Positions 31,133-39,950 of a DNA stretch of 64,000 nt are shown piece by piece (within the stretch, counting starts at the first letter, position 1; each line of letters begins with the position of its first letter). A program made the translations under genes and the position numbers. The notes beneath the pieces were generated by a model, which saw only the letters and a program-made list of their open reading frames with translations, was not told the DNA's origin and made no database searches. Location: assembly GCF_000981765.1 (NCBI RefSeq), contig NZ_CP010975.1:744001-808000 (forward strand). The letters are read 5' to 3'. This DNA is from Kangiella geojedonensis (GTDB lineage: Bacteria > Pseudomonadota > Gammaproteobacteria > Enterobacterales > Kangiellaceae).

Positions 31133-34003
31133 TTACTGACAAGCTTCGCAGTCAGGATCGTCGATGGAGCAAGCTTGTGGTGCTGCAGAGCCAACAGGGG
31201 CTGCTGATACCGCGTTTAACTTACCATCGCTGATGGTTGACTTTTCGGTGCCTGTGGCGCCCATTGAGCGCAAATAGTATGTGGTTTTAAGGCCACGGAA
31301 CCATGCCATGCGGTAAACCATGTCGAGTTTCTTACCTGATGGTTCGCTCATGTATAGGTTTAGCGATTGAGCTTGGTCAATCCATTTCTGGCGACGACTT
31401 GCTGCCTCAACTAACCACTTAGGCTCAACTTCAAACGCGTTGGCGAATAAGTCTTTTAGCTCTTGTGGCACGCGCTCAATCATGCTTAAACTACCTTCGT
31501 AGTACTTCAGGTCGTTAACCATGACGTTGTCCCACAAGTTGCGTTTTTTCAACTCACGAACCATGTAAGGGTTAACCACGGTGAATTCGCCAGAAAGGTT
31601 CGATTTCACGTAAAGGTTCTGGTACGTCGGCTCGATTGATTGTGACACACCGGTGATGTTTGAAATCGTTGCGGTTGGAGCAATCGCCATCACGTTTGAG
31701 TTACGCATGCCAACGGTTTTGACGCGCTCACGTAACGTATCCCAGTCCATAGTGCTGCTGGTATCGACTTCGATAAACTCAGCGCCACGTTCTTCGATGA
31801 GCTTTTCAACCGAGTCTAATGGCAGGATACCTTGCGACCACAATGAGCCTGCAAATGTTTCGTATGCTCCGCGCTCTTCAGCAAGGTCCGTTGATGCTTT
31901 AATCGCGTAGTATGAAATCGCTTCCATCGCATTGTCGGCGAAGGTAACGGCTTCTTCTGACGTGTATGGAATGTTTTGTACATACAAGGAGTCTTGGAAG
32001 CCCATCATACCAAGGCCAACAGGGCGGTGACGCATGTTTGATTGACGCGCTGTTTCTACTGGGTAGAAGTTAATGTCAATCACGTTATCCAGCATACGTA
32101 CTGCTGTAGTGACGGTTTTTTCAAGTTGTTCTGTGTCGAGTTTACCGTCAACCATGTGCTTAGGAAGGTTAACCGAACCTAAGTTACAGACCGCAATTTC
32201 TTCACCAGCTTTAGTGTTCAGTGTAATCTCTGTACATAGGTTTGAGCTGTGTACAACGCCTGCGTGCTGCTGTGGAGAGCGCAAGTTACATGGATCTTTG
32301 AAGGTAATCCATGGGTGGCCTGTTTCGAACAACATCGACAACATTTTGCGCCACAAGTCTTTCGCTTGCATCGTCTTAGCTGTTTTCATCTTGCCGTATT
32401 TGGCCATCTCTTCGTAGTACTCGTAGCGTTCTTCAAACGCTTTACCGTACAAGTCATGCAGGTCAGGTACTTCGTTCGGGCTGAATAGAGTCCACTCGCC
32501 ATCGGTGCTAACACGCTTTAAGAATAAGTCGGGTACCCAGTTCGCTGAGTTCATGTCGTGCGTACGACGACGGTCATCACCGGTGTTCTTACGCAGCTCT
32601 AGGAACTCTTCGATATCGATGTGCCATGTTTCTAAGTAAGCACAAACCGCACCTTTACGTTTACCACCTTGGTTAACCGCAACCGCAGTATCGTTAGCGA
32701 CTTTCAAGAACGGTACAACACCTTGTGATTTACCGTTGGTGCCTTTAATGTAAGCGCCAAGACCACGTACCGGCGTCCAGTCGTTACCTAAACCGCCAGC
32801 AAACTTCGATAGTAGAGCGTTATCTTTAATCGCACCGTAGATACCGTCTAGGTCATCAGGAACGTTCGTTAAGTAGCAGCTTGAAAGCTGTGGGCGCAAC
32901 GTGCCCGAGTTGAATAGGGTTGGTGTTGAGCTCATGTAGTGGAACGTTGATAGAATGTTGTAGAACTCAATCGCACGTTCTTCACGGTTGTCTTCGTTAA
33001 CCGCAAGGCCCATAGATACACGCATCCAGAATACCTGTGGTAACTCGATACGAATCTCGTCTTTATGAATAAAGTAACGATCGTAAAGGGTTTGAATACC
33101 AAGGTATGTGAATAATAAGTCACGGTCAGCCTGAATCGCGTTACCCAGTTTTTCTAGGTCAAACGATAATAGTTCAGGGCTTAATAATTCATGCTCCACA
33201 CCCAGCTCTAAGTAAGCTTTAAACGCTTGTGGGTAAATCGCAGCCATTTCGCTTTGAGTGGCACGTTTACCAACACCAAGTTCACGCAATGCTTCGGTAC
33301 GAATGTTGTCGAGTAATAGTCGAGCTGTGACGTAAGAGTAGTTTGGCTCTACCTCAATCATGGTACGAGCGGTCATAACCAATGCCTGATACACGTCGCT
33401 TAAGGCAACGCCATCATAGAGGTTACGCATGGTTTCTTTGATGATTTGATCGCCATCAACATCTTCTAAGTTCTTACAAGCTTCCACCACGACTGTGTGT
33501 AGACGCTGTACATCTAAAGGTTTTTGTTGGCCATCAGCGCCAGTAACCGTTACTGCATTATCACCGACGATAGCATCAAGCTTATCGTTGTCACGAGCCG
33601 CACGCTCTTGCGCACGTTCGTTACGATATAAAACGTAAGCACGAGCAACTTTCTGTTCACTACTGCGCATTAGGGCCAGCTCTACCTGGTCCTGAATGTC
33701 TTCAATGTGAATGGTGCCGCCACCAGGCATGCGACGCTTGAATGCCTCTGTGATTTGCTTCGTTAGTTGACGAACTGTCTCATGAACACGCGAAGACGCT
33801 GCCGCATTACCACCTTCCACAGCAAGGAAAGCTTTTGTCATTGCCACTTCAATTTTGCTGTCGTCATACGGCGTTACTTTGCCATTACGACGAATAACGC
33901 GGACTTCACCCGGTTTATTCGCTTTAATTTCTGGGCTTGCGTCAGAATGTTGAGTTGGGGTTGGTGCAGCTGCTTTTTGTGCTTTGCCGACTTCGGTTTC
34001 CAT
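31133..34003 (-). CDS. nrdA: Ribonucleoside-diphosphate reductase class Ia alpha subunit NrdA
   Basis: 956 residues from the ATG at 34003, which has AGAGGT before it; an earlier frame to 34120 lacks a good site. A Pro/Thr/Ala-rich leader precedes an ATP-cone (VRVIRRNGKVTPYDDSKIEVAMTKAFL). A second cone-like segment (ADGQQKPLDVQRLHTVVVEAC) follows. The barrel has SSCYLTNVPDDL, NLCTEITLNT and NSNVMAIAPTATISNITG. The end carries the exchange cysteines (CSIDDPDCEACQ). It reduces ribonucleoside diphosphates and is controlled by the NrdR-like boxes upstream. Confidence 0.95.
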   Translation of the reverse strand: METEVGKAQKAAAPTPTQHSDASPEIKANKPGEVRVIRRNGKVTPYDDSKIEVAMTKAFLAVEGGNAAASSRVHETVRQLTKQITEAFKRRMPGGGTIHIEDIQDQVELALMRSSEQKVARAYVLYRNERAQERAARDNDKLDAIVGDNAVTVTGADGQQKPLDVQRLHTVVVEACKNLEDVDGDQIIKETMRNLYDGVALSDVYQALVMTARTMIEVEPNYSYVTARLLLDNIRTEALRELGVGKRATQSEMAAIYPQAFKAYLELGVEHELLSPELLSFDLEKLGNAIQADRDLLFTYLGIQTLYDRYFIHKDEIRIELPQVFWMRVSMGLAVNEDNREERAIEFYNILSTFHYMSSTPTLFNSGTLRPQLSSCYLTNVPDDLDGIYGAIKDNALLSKFAGGLGNDWTPVRGLGAYIKGTNGKSQGVVPFLKVANDTAVAVNQGGKRKGAVCAYLETWHIDIEEFLELRKNTGDDRRRTHDMNSANWVPDLFLKRVSTDGEWTLFSPNEVPDLHDLYGKAFEERYEYYEEMAKYGKMKTAKTMQAKDLWRKMLSMLFETGHPWITFKDPCNLRSPQQHAGVVHSSNLCTEITLNTKAGEEIAVCNLGSVNLPKHMVDGKLDTEQLEKTVTTAVRMLDNVIDINFYPVETARQSNMRHRPVGLGMMGFQDSLYVQNIPYTSEEAVTFADNAMEAISYYAIKASTDLAEERGAYETFAGSLWSQGILPLDSVEKLIEERGAEFIEVDTSSTMDWDTLRERVKTVGMRNSNVMAIAPTATISNITGVSQSIEPTYQNLYVKSNLSGEFTVVNPYMVRELKKRNLWDNVMVNDLKYYEGSLSMIERVPQELKDLFANAFEVEPKWLVEAASRRQKWIDQAQSLNLYMSEPSGKKLDMVYRMAWFRGLKTTYYLRSMGATGTEKSTISDGKLNAVSAAPVGSAAPQACSIDDPDCEACQ

Positions 34004-34159
34004 CTTGCCAGACCTCTTTGATGCTTTGTAACGATTCTTTCGTCCGAGAGATTGAATCGTTAGATTGATAATTACCGTTATTTTGATTGTTTTTTGTACA
34101 AATCTAATGCGCTTTTGCAATAAATCAACAAGTTAGGACAACTTGTTCACTTACCATAT

Positions 34160-34187
34160 ATAGTATGCCAAAAGACGATAGATACAA
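34160..34187 (-). promoter_or_regulatory. nrdA promoter
   Basis: Minus-strand TTGTAT (34182-34187), 16 bp, TACTAT (34160-34165), about 155 bp upstream of the nrdA start. The -35 falls inside the proximal NrdR-like box. Confidence 0.5.
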
Positions 34188-34229
34188 GATAGTGCGTTTT
34201 TGCATTAGAAGCAAGAGCATATCTTGTGT
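34182..34229. promoter_or_regulatory. Tandem NrdR boxes upstream of nrdA
   Basis: Two 16-bp boxes resemble ACACWATATMTTGTGT: 34182-34197 (11 of 16) and 34214-34229 (13 of 16, including ATATCTTGTGT). Their starts are 32 bp apart, the usual phasing of NrdR pairs. NrdR represses nrd genes when dATP is high. The nrdR gene is not in the window. Confidence 0.65.
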
Positions 34230-34339
34230 AATTTGTTGTGGATAAGTTGTGTGAAAAGGTGGGGTAACTTTGTAGCCCTTATGGCGTCTGGTTTTGCGCG
34301 TGATCAACCACTTTTATGAATTTTTTATTTTTTGACGTT

Positions 34340-35407
34340 TTAGACAGAAATTAAATTCGGATAGACGATAAGGTGTTGGATGTCTAGATCGAACCCTATA
34401 TCTTGTGATAGCGAATAATCATGGTGACTTGGGAATATTGCCTTTAGGCGTTCTTTATTGGGTAATTCCAGCTCATACTCAATAATCGCGCCTTTAAAGA
34501 CTTTATGGCTGACTTTGGCGCGATGCTTCGAGTTGGAGTTGGGCTTTAAATCATCAGGACGCATCAAGACTAAAACGTCTTGGTTGGGCTGAAAGTGAGT
34601 GCCGTTAGCAATATTGAAATCGCCCAGTACCGTCGACACGGTATCATTCTGATCACACACTTTGCCCGCGATAAAGTAACCCTCGCCAATAAAAGCCGCG
34701 ATTTGGGCATCTTGTGGCTTATGGTACAAGTTGTATGGGCTGTCCCATTGCAACAAGCTTCCTTCGTGCATAACGCCGATATAATCCGCCATGGCGAATG
34801 CTTCTTGCTGATCGTGAGTGACTAGCAAATGAGCAATGCCTTGATTCGCTAAAACTTCTTTGAGTTCACGTGCTAAGGAGCGGCGTAAGTGGGTATCTAA
34901 ACTGGAAAAAGGTTCGTCCATCAAGACCAGCTTTGGCTTTGGCGCTATCGTTCGTGCTAACGCCACGCGCTGTTGCTGCCCGCCGGACAGTTGGTGAGGG
35001 AAACGTTGTCCCATACCTTCTAAACCGACTAATGATAAACACTCATTAACCCGAGCAGCCTTGTCTTTACGCTTCATTTTGCGTAAACCGAAAGCAACGT
35101 TATCGAAAATGCTTAGATGAGGGAAAAGGGCATGGTCTTGAAACACCAAGCCAAGATCGCGTTGTTCAGGCGGGAGCATGTGTTTGGCTGTTGAGCAGAT
35201 TTTGCCGTGGACACTGATCGAACCGTTGTATATTGGTTCGAGACCCGCAATCGCTCGAAGTAAAGTCGTCTTACCGCAACCGCTGGCACCCAACAGGCAA
35301 GCGCTACCGCCATGGTTTAATGAGAAATTGATGTCTTTAACGATGACTTGATCGCCGTATCGACATTCAACCTGATTCAGTTGGAGTAGTGGGTACTGCT
35401 CGCTCAT
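34340..35407 (-). CDS. FbpC-type ABC transporter ATPase
   Basis: 355 residues with Walker A (GASGCGKTT), Q-loop (VFQDHALFPHLS), signature (LSGGQQQRVALARTI), Walker B (KLVLMDEPFSSLD) and H-loop (LLVTHDQQEA). A C-terminal TOBE-like domain follows. The overall pattern is that of Fe3+ importers (FbpC/AfuC) or related substrate-binding-protein-dependent systems. No permease or binding-protein gene is adjacent, so it is orphan here. A Fur-like box lies just before the start and supports an iron role. Confidence 0.82.
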   Translation of the reverse strand: MSEQYPLLQLNQVECRYGDQVIVKDINFSLNHGGSACLLGASGCGKTTLLRAIAGLEPIYNGSISVHGKICSTAKHMLPPEQRDLGLVFQDHALFPHLSIFDNVAFGLRKMKRKDKAARVNECLSLVGLEGMGQRFPHQLSGGQQQRVALARTIAPKPKLVLMDEPFSSLDTHLRRSLARELKEVLANQGIAHLLVTHDQQEAFAMADYIGVMHEGSLLQWDSPYNLYHKPQDAQIAAFIGEGYFIAGKVCDQNDTVSTVLGDFNIANGTHFQPNQDVLVLMRPDDLKPNSNSKHRAKVSHKVFKGAIIEYELELPNKERLKAIFPSHHDYSLSQDIGFDLDIQHLIVYPNLISV

Positions 35408-35421
35408 GCGCTAATTGAAGT

Positions 35422-35440
35422 GGTATTCATTCTCATTAAG
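35422..35440. promoter_or_regulatory. Fur-like box of the ABC ATPase gene
   Basis: Read on the minus strand, CTTAATGAGAATGAATACC matches 13 of 19 Fur consensus positions. It ends 15 bp before the ATG. Confidence 0.6.
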
Positions 35441-35647
35441 GTTGGCATTGTAACCATCCTCAGCACAGATGCCTAGCTATTGTTGGGATTTATTGCTACA
35501 TAAGCCAAGCTTCTTGTTTTAAAAAGGATTTATTCGCTAGAAAGAGAGAATTGATAAAGAATAGCCCGCTAGGGGTGCTAATGCGCCTTGAAAAGCGTTA
35601 TAATCGCCCGCAATTTAGACCTACTGATAAATTGTATTGAGGATCTC

Positions 35648-35977
35648 ATGAGCGAAACCATTGAGCAGATTAAGCAGCAAATCGCGGACAACAAAGTTGT
35701 GATGTACATGAAGGGTTCGCCGAAACTTCCTATGTGCGGCTTTTCTGCCCAGGCAGTTCAGGCATTGATGGAGTGCGGCCACGAGTTTGCGTATGTTGAT
35801 ATTTTGCAAAACCCAGATATCCGTGCTGAACTCCCGAAGTATGCGAATTGGCCAACGTTCCCGCAGTTATGGGTTGATGGCGAGTTAATTGGCGGTTGTG
35901 ACATTATTCTAGAGATGTTCCAGCAAGGCGAATTACAGCAAGTACTGGATGAGTCTTACGGCAAAAAGCCTGAGTAG
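35648..35977 (+). CDS. grxD: Monothiol glutaredoxin GrxD
   Basis: 109 residues from the ATG at 35648, preceded by TGAGGATCTC. The CGFS active site appears in KLPMCGFSAQAVQAL, and the glutathione-binding WPTFPQLWVDGELIGGCDII follows. Monothiol Grx4 carries and delivers [2Fe-2S] clusters, often with BolA, and fits the iron-rich neighbourhood. A longer frame to 35588 lacks a ribosome site. Confidence 0.94.
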   Translation: MSETIEQIKQQIADNKVVMYMKGSPKLPMCGFSAQAVQALMECGHEFAYVDILQNPDIRAELPKYANWPTFPQLWVDGELIGGCDIILEMFQQGELQQVLDESYGKKPE

Positions 35978-36021
35978 TACTCCTTACTATTAAAAATAGT
36001 ATTGCAAAAGAAGTCTTGAAG

Positions 36022-36047
36022 AAGCCGCACTGATGTGCGGCTTTTTT
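36022..36047 (+). terminator. grxD terminator
   Basis: AAGCCGCAC pairs with GTGCGGCTT around TGAT, followed by Ts. It faces the convergent iucD gene. Confidence 0.92.
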
Positions 36048-36078
36048 GTATCTGCCTTATGAGTGAGTTACTTAATCA

Positions 36079-37386
36079 TTACGCTGAGATCTTGTGCGCA
36101 TGCGGCTCAAATGGCTGTGAGTTACTCCACTCTACAAAAGAGCAGTCATCTTTTAAGTCGTAAAAGTCCTCTCCCAGTAGATCATTCACAATCGTCGCTG
36201 AACGCCAGCACATCAAGCTCATTTGCGGCTCAGAAATACCATGGCTATAACGCCCCGCGTTAACGGCGTAGAGTTTATTGTGTGACGGGCCATCCCATTG
36301 AATGGAGTAGTCTCGGCCGAGCAAAAATTGCTGGTCATCACTAATGGCTAGGCGATGCTTGATGGGTGCTAAGTATTTTGGCACAGCATTCTCAAAACCA
36401 GTGGCCAGAATAATGATATCGCTATGGTACTGCTCGGTGGTGCCGTCGAACTTGTTGTGGGCTTCTAAGGTTATGCCGTTGGCTGGATAGGCATTGATTA
36501 AGTCGCGGTTCGGACGTAAGCGATAGTTATGCTCATCGCCACTGATGCGCTTTTCATAAAGCGTTTCATAAATACTTTTCAGCGTCGACTCGGAAATACC
36601 ATCGGACGCTAGCTTCTGTTCATCCACAATGTTGTATTTGGTATTAGCAGGTAGTGGGAAGAAGCTATCGATGTAGTTTGGCGAGAACCATTCGTTGGTA
36701 AAGCAGGTTTCATCCATCGGCAGGAAGTTACTGCGACGTGAGATCCAATTGATTTCAGCTGGAGCACCGTCGTAACCGTTCAGCAAGTGCAAGAATATTT
36801 CGGCACCACTTTGGCCGCCACCAATCACGGTAACTCGCTTGTTACTAAAATCACGTTGTTGATTGGCCATTTCGATGGCGTGGAAGCAACGCTCCTTATC
36901 ATATTGAGACTGTATTGCTGAAGGAATATGAGGGCGTTTACCCGTACCTAAGCATAAGTTGCGTGTCTGGATAGGCTGGTTGTGGTTTTCTAGATGCACT
37001 TCAAAGTGGCCATCATTAAAGTCTACTGCCTCGATGCCTTGGTCAAAGTTGAGGTAATCAATTTGTTGGCTGACCCACTGCAAATAATCGTTATATTCAT
37101 AACGGCTGATCGCTGGTCGGTCGTTATTCAAAAAGGCATAAAAGCGTTTCTTACTCACGAGGTAATTCAAAAAACTAAAAGGACTCTGAGGATTTACTGC
37201 GGTTACCAGGTCCTTCAAGAACGATGTTTGCAAAAACGTATTCGGCAGTAGCATGCCAGGATGCCAGCAAAAGCTTGGTTTTTTGTCGTAAAAGGCAACG
37301 TCGAGCTTTGGGCTGTCGTGACACAGTGCGGCTATGGATAAATTAAAAGGACCAATACCGATCCCAACTAAATCTTTCGTGTTCAT
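36079..37386 (-). CDS. iucD: L-lysine N6-hydroxylase IucD (aerobactin biosynthesis)
   Basis: 435 residues, the normal size. The FAD motif is LVGIGIGPFNLSIAAL, the NADPH motif is VIGGGQSGAEIFLHLL, and ATGFEN lies near the end. Conserved WHPGMLLPNTFLQTSFLKDLVT is shared by the lysine/ornithine hydroxylases. It makes N6-hydroxylysine from lysine, the first aerobactin step; an ornithine-type substrate cannot be excluded from sequence. Its ATG overlaps the iucC stop as ATGA. It is the last gene of an iucABCD-order operon, and no iutA follows. Confidence 0.9.
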   Translation of the reverse strand: MNTKDLVGIGIGPFNLSIAALCHDSPKLDVAFYDKKPSFCWHPGMLLPNTFLQTSFLKDLVTAVNPQSPFSFLNYLVSKKRFYAFLNNDRPAISRYEYNDYLQWVSQQIDYLNFDQGIEAVDFNDGHFEVHLENHNQPIQTRNLCLGTGKRPHIPSAIQSQYDKERCFHAIEMANQQRDFSNKRVTVIGGGQSGAEIFLHLLNGYDGAPAEINWISRRSNFLPMDETCFTNEWFSPNYIDSFFPLPANTKYNIVDEQKLASDGISESTLKSIYETLYEKRISGDEHNYRLRPNRDLINAYPANGITLEAHNKFDGTTEQYHSDIIILATGFENAVPKYLAPIKHRLAISDDQQFLLGRDYSIQWDGPSHNKLYAVNAGRYSHGISEPQMSLMCWRSATIVNDLLGEDFYDLKDDCSFVEWSNSQPFEPHAHKISA

Positions 37387-39320
37387 AATGAGTATTCCTT
37401 CGTTGAATTTGTTATTGGTTGCAAGGCGTTGTTGTTGGCATCAACGCCAATGGTGGTTTCGAAATCACGATGGTGTGTTTCTTGTAAGGCTTTTAGGCCA
37501 AGATAAATCGGGTTGGTTAAATCCGAACCAAGTTTGGGTAACGGTCGCTCGGCGTTATCTTGGTAGCCAATGTCAAAGCGAACATTATTGAGACAGATGC
37601 GTTCAACTTGTGGCCTGAATAAATCAAACCATTCAAAGCGCTCAGAATATTGAGGCTGAGACTGTTGGTAAGCATCTATTTGCTCAGCGAGAAGCTGATA
37701 AAAAGTTTCTTCGGCCACTTCTGTCTGTTCTGCGACCAGCGGTGATAAAAAGCGGTAAACACTGATGAAATGCCCGGTTAGTAAGTCATGGACTAAGTGT
37801 TCTTTGGGCAGTTTGGTCAACAGCGCTTTCGCTTCCGGTGCTAAGGCAGCTTGTTCGGGCAGTTCGGCGTCGAGTAATCGTAAGTCACCATGAAAGTCCT
37901 TGATTGCGATTGCACTCGGAATAGCATTTTTGAAATAGACCACCACATTCTGGCCATGAGCAATCACGCCCACGCCGTACTTGACCAATAAATGGTACAG
38001 GGGCACTGACATAACGCTAAATAGTTGCTGTAGCCATTCTTGAGTCGTTAACTGGCTGGATTGGATCAGTTCTTTAATCAGTGAATCGTCGTTAAGATCC
38101 TTTTGTAACAGTGCTGACAACAACATGTGGCGCTCGCCAGCTTGTTGTTTAGACACTGCTGATTGACGCCAGATGCAGCCCAGCATTTCATGATAGCGAT
38201 AAGGTGAGCCTTGGACTTGGTTTTGATAAGGATGACTGACAAAGTAGCCCGCGGGCTCTTCTAAAATTCTTAAGTCTCGTTCTGAAAACAATGAGTCAGA
38301 TTGTGTGAGCTGGCTGAGCCAGTGTGAAATATGGTGGCCAGCAGCAATAAATTTCTCTGGAACGCCTCGGTAGCAGGAGGTGTTAAGAACAGTGATCGCT
38401 AACTTAACGTCAAACTGTTTAGATCTAGTTACGTTGCTGAGCGTTCGGATGGATTGTTGAGGTTGGTAGCTGTCACCGGCTTGACCAAGATGAATCAGTG
38501 TTTTCTGCTGCAATGCCCACTGGAATTGAGGGCGTATGTGGTGTTGATACTGCCATGGGTGGCAGGGGATAAGGGCAAAGTCTCTAACCTCGAAACCTGT
38601 TCCAAAGAGCGATTCTTGCAAAGCTTGAGTAAGTGCATGATAACTGTTGTCGGTCATCATGGAGGCAATAAGATCACGATTATTCAGATCACCCAGATGG
38701 CCGCTGGTTAAAATGCTTTTGTGTGCCGCAAGGTATTCCAGTTGAAACGCTTGAAGAGACTCTGGAGCAAAACTTTCATTATCAACTGCGCCCCAACCGA
38801 GGCGTCCGCGATTCGCGATAATCTTAGGGTGCGCATCAAGCAAACCTTGTAACTGTGGCTCATCCAGTTGCAGCAACTGACTTGCATCATACTTGGCCAG
38901 TTTTTCGAGGCGCTGGAATTCATTGTGAAGTGTATTCTGAACATCTTCGAGCCAGTTACCGAAAACAATATCATCGACTGATAAAGCCTTTTTCAGATCC
39001 AAACAAAACTGCAATGCATCAGTAGCGACTTCTTGCTTTCGGCTTAATGAGCTTGGCTTGATGATCAGCAGGTCCCACAATGTGTGACTCGCAGTAAATT
39101 GATACGCTACATCCTTGAGCATGACTTGGTAGCTGTCTGCTCCAGCTCGATTCACTTCGAGCTCTGTTCCGCCAAGCTCCGTTTCGTCAAGATCCGTTAC
39201 ACTAAGCTTCGTCGCTACCAGCTCTTGTTCGTACACAAATTCAGACAGTGAGCGTGCTATGAGCTGTTGGTTCGCTAGAGTCCACAAGCTGTTAACTTGA
39301 TCGGTATGGGGCGAGCTCAT
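37383..39320 (-). CDS. iucC: NIS siderophore synthetase IucC (aerobactin-type)
   Basis: 645 residues, longer than E. coli IucC (about 580). The IucA/IucC fold is marked by AHPKIIANRGRLGWGAVD, LIPCHPWQYQHHIRPQF, SIRTLSNVTRSKQFDVKLAITVLNTSCYRGVP and GVGVIAHGQNVVVYF. It would join the second N6-acetyl-N6-hydroxylysine to the citrate intermediate with ATP. The ATG at 39320 overlaps the iucB stop and has GAGGTGA before it; a GTG at 39356 is unlikely. The first 60 residues are poorly conserved. Confidence 0.88.
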   Translation of the reverse strand: MSSPHTDQVNSLWTLANQQLIARSLSEFVYEQELVATKLSVTDLDETELGGTELEVNRAGADSYQVMLKDVAYQFTASHTLWDLLIIKPSSLSRKQEVATDALQFCLDLKKALSVDDIVFGNWLEDVQNTLHNEFQRLEKLAKYDASQLLQLDEPQLQGLLDAHPKIIANRGRLGWGAVDNESFAPESLQAFQLEYLAAHKSILTSGHLGDLNNRDLIASMMTDNSYHALTQALQESLFGTGFEVRDFALIPCHPWQYQHHIRPQFQWALQQKTLIHLGQAGDSYQPQQSIRTLSNVTRSKQFDVKLAITVLNTSCYRGVPEKFIAAGHHISHWLSQLTQSDSLFSERDLRILEEPAGYFVSHPYQNQVQGSPYRYHEMLGCIWRQSAVSKQQAGERHMLLSALLQKDLNDDSLIKELIQSSQLTTQEWLQQLFSVMSVPLYHLLVKYGVGVIAHGQNVVVYFKNAIPSAIAIKDFHGDLRLLDAELPEQAALAPEAKALLTKLPKEHLVHDLLTGHFISVYRFLSPLVAEQTEVAEETFYQLLAEQIDAYQQSQPQYSERFEWFDLFRPQVERICLNNVRFDIGYQDNAERPLPKLGSDLTNPIYLGLKALQETHHRDFETTIGVDANNNALQPITNSTKEYSL

Positions 39321-39940
39321 AGCTTCACCTCGCGATAAAATTGATCGCGATAACACTCAAGCAGTGCTGCACGTTTGTGTGGAAAGTCAAACTCTTTGGT
39401 TTTGACAAAGCTGGTGTGTTCAAGGTACTTCAAAAGACCAACATTGTCCGCGCGTGGTTCGCCGACGACACGTTCCGTTCTTGGGTCGTCTTTAAAGATG
39501 AAGTCATTAACGAGATTCAGCCATAAGGTCGTATTGTGGCGTCCGAGAAAACGTTTGTCGCCAATGAGTAAGTGATAGCCACGGTCATAAGGAGTGGCGT
39601 CACAATAAGGCGCGATACGGTCATAATACGCCCAGTAGATTTCGAAATAGGCACATGGTGCATCATCGATGTAACCAATAACAGGCTCTACAAAATCTTG
39701 CTGAAAGAGTTTATTAAGATAATCTCGCAGTTCCTCTTTCGACTGGTTCAGTTCCCAAAATTCATAAACGTATTTTTGATTATGCCAGTGATGGAATAGG
39801 TCTAGATGCTGCTCCATATCCAGTTTGCGCAGTTCAAACTGTTGCCCTGATGATGGGTCGAAATATTGATAGAGAAGATCATTGGGATATTCCTTAAATG
39901 GCACCTGGTGTACGGGGTCTTGTGTATTAAGAGCGGTCAT
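39317..39940 (-). CDS. iucB: Shortened IucB-type N6-hydroxylysine acetyltransferase
   Basis: 207 residues of GNAT acetyltransferase. The family landmarks are YFEIYWAYYDRIAPYCDATPYDRGYHLLIG, DDPRTERVVGEPRADN and TKEFDFPHKRA. These match the second half of E. coli IucB (about 315 residues); the first 100 or so residues of that protein are missing. It would transfer acetyl to N6-hydroxylysine. The ATG at 39940 is chosen over 39961 because AAGGAG sits 7 bp before it, overlapping the iucA stop. Confidence 0.85.
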   Translation of the reverse strand: MTALNTQDPVHQVPFKEYPNDLLYQYFDPSSGQQFELRKLDMEQHLDLFHHWHNQKYVYEFWELNQSKEELRDYLNKLFQQDFVEPVIGYIDDAPCAYFEIYWAYYDRIAPYCDATPYDRGYHLLIGDKRFLGRHNTTLWLNLVNDFIFKDDPRTERVVGEPRADNVGLLKYLEHTSFVKTKEFDFPHKRAALLECYRDQFYREVKL

Positions 39941-39950
39941 ACTCAACTCC

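Noticed and set aside
34153-34168. Third NrdR-like box
   Set aside because: 11 of 16 matches but wrong spacing (29 bp) to the neighbour. It overlaps the -10 TATA-like stretch, which explains the AT content.
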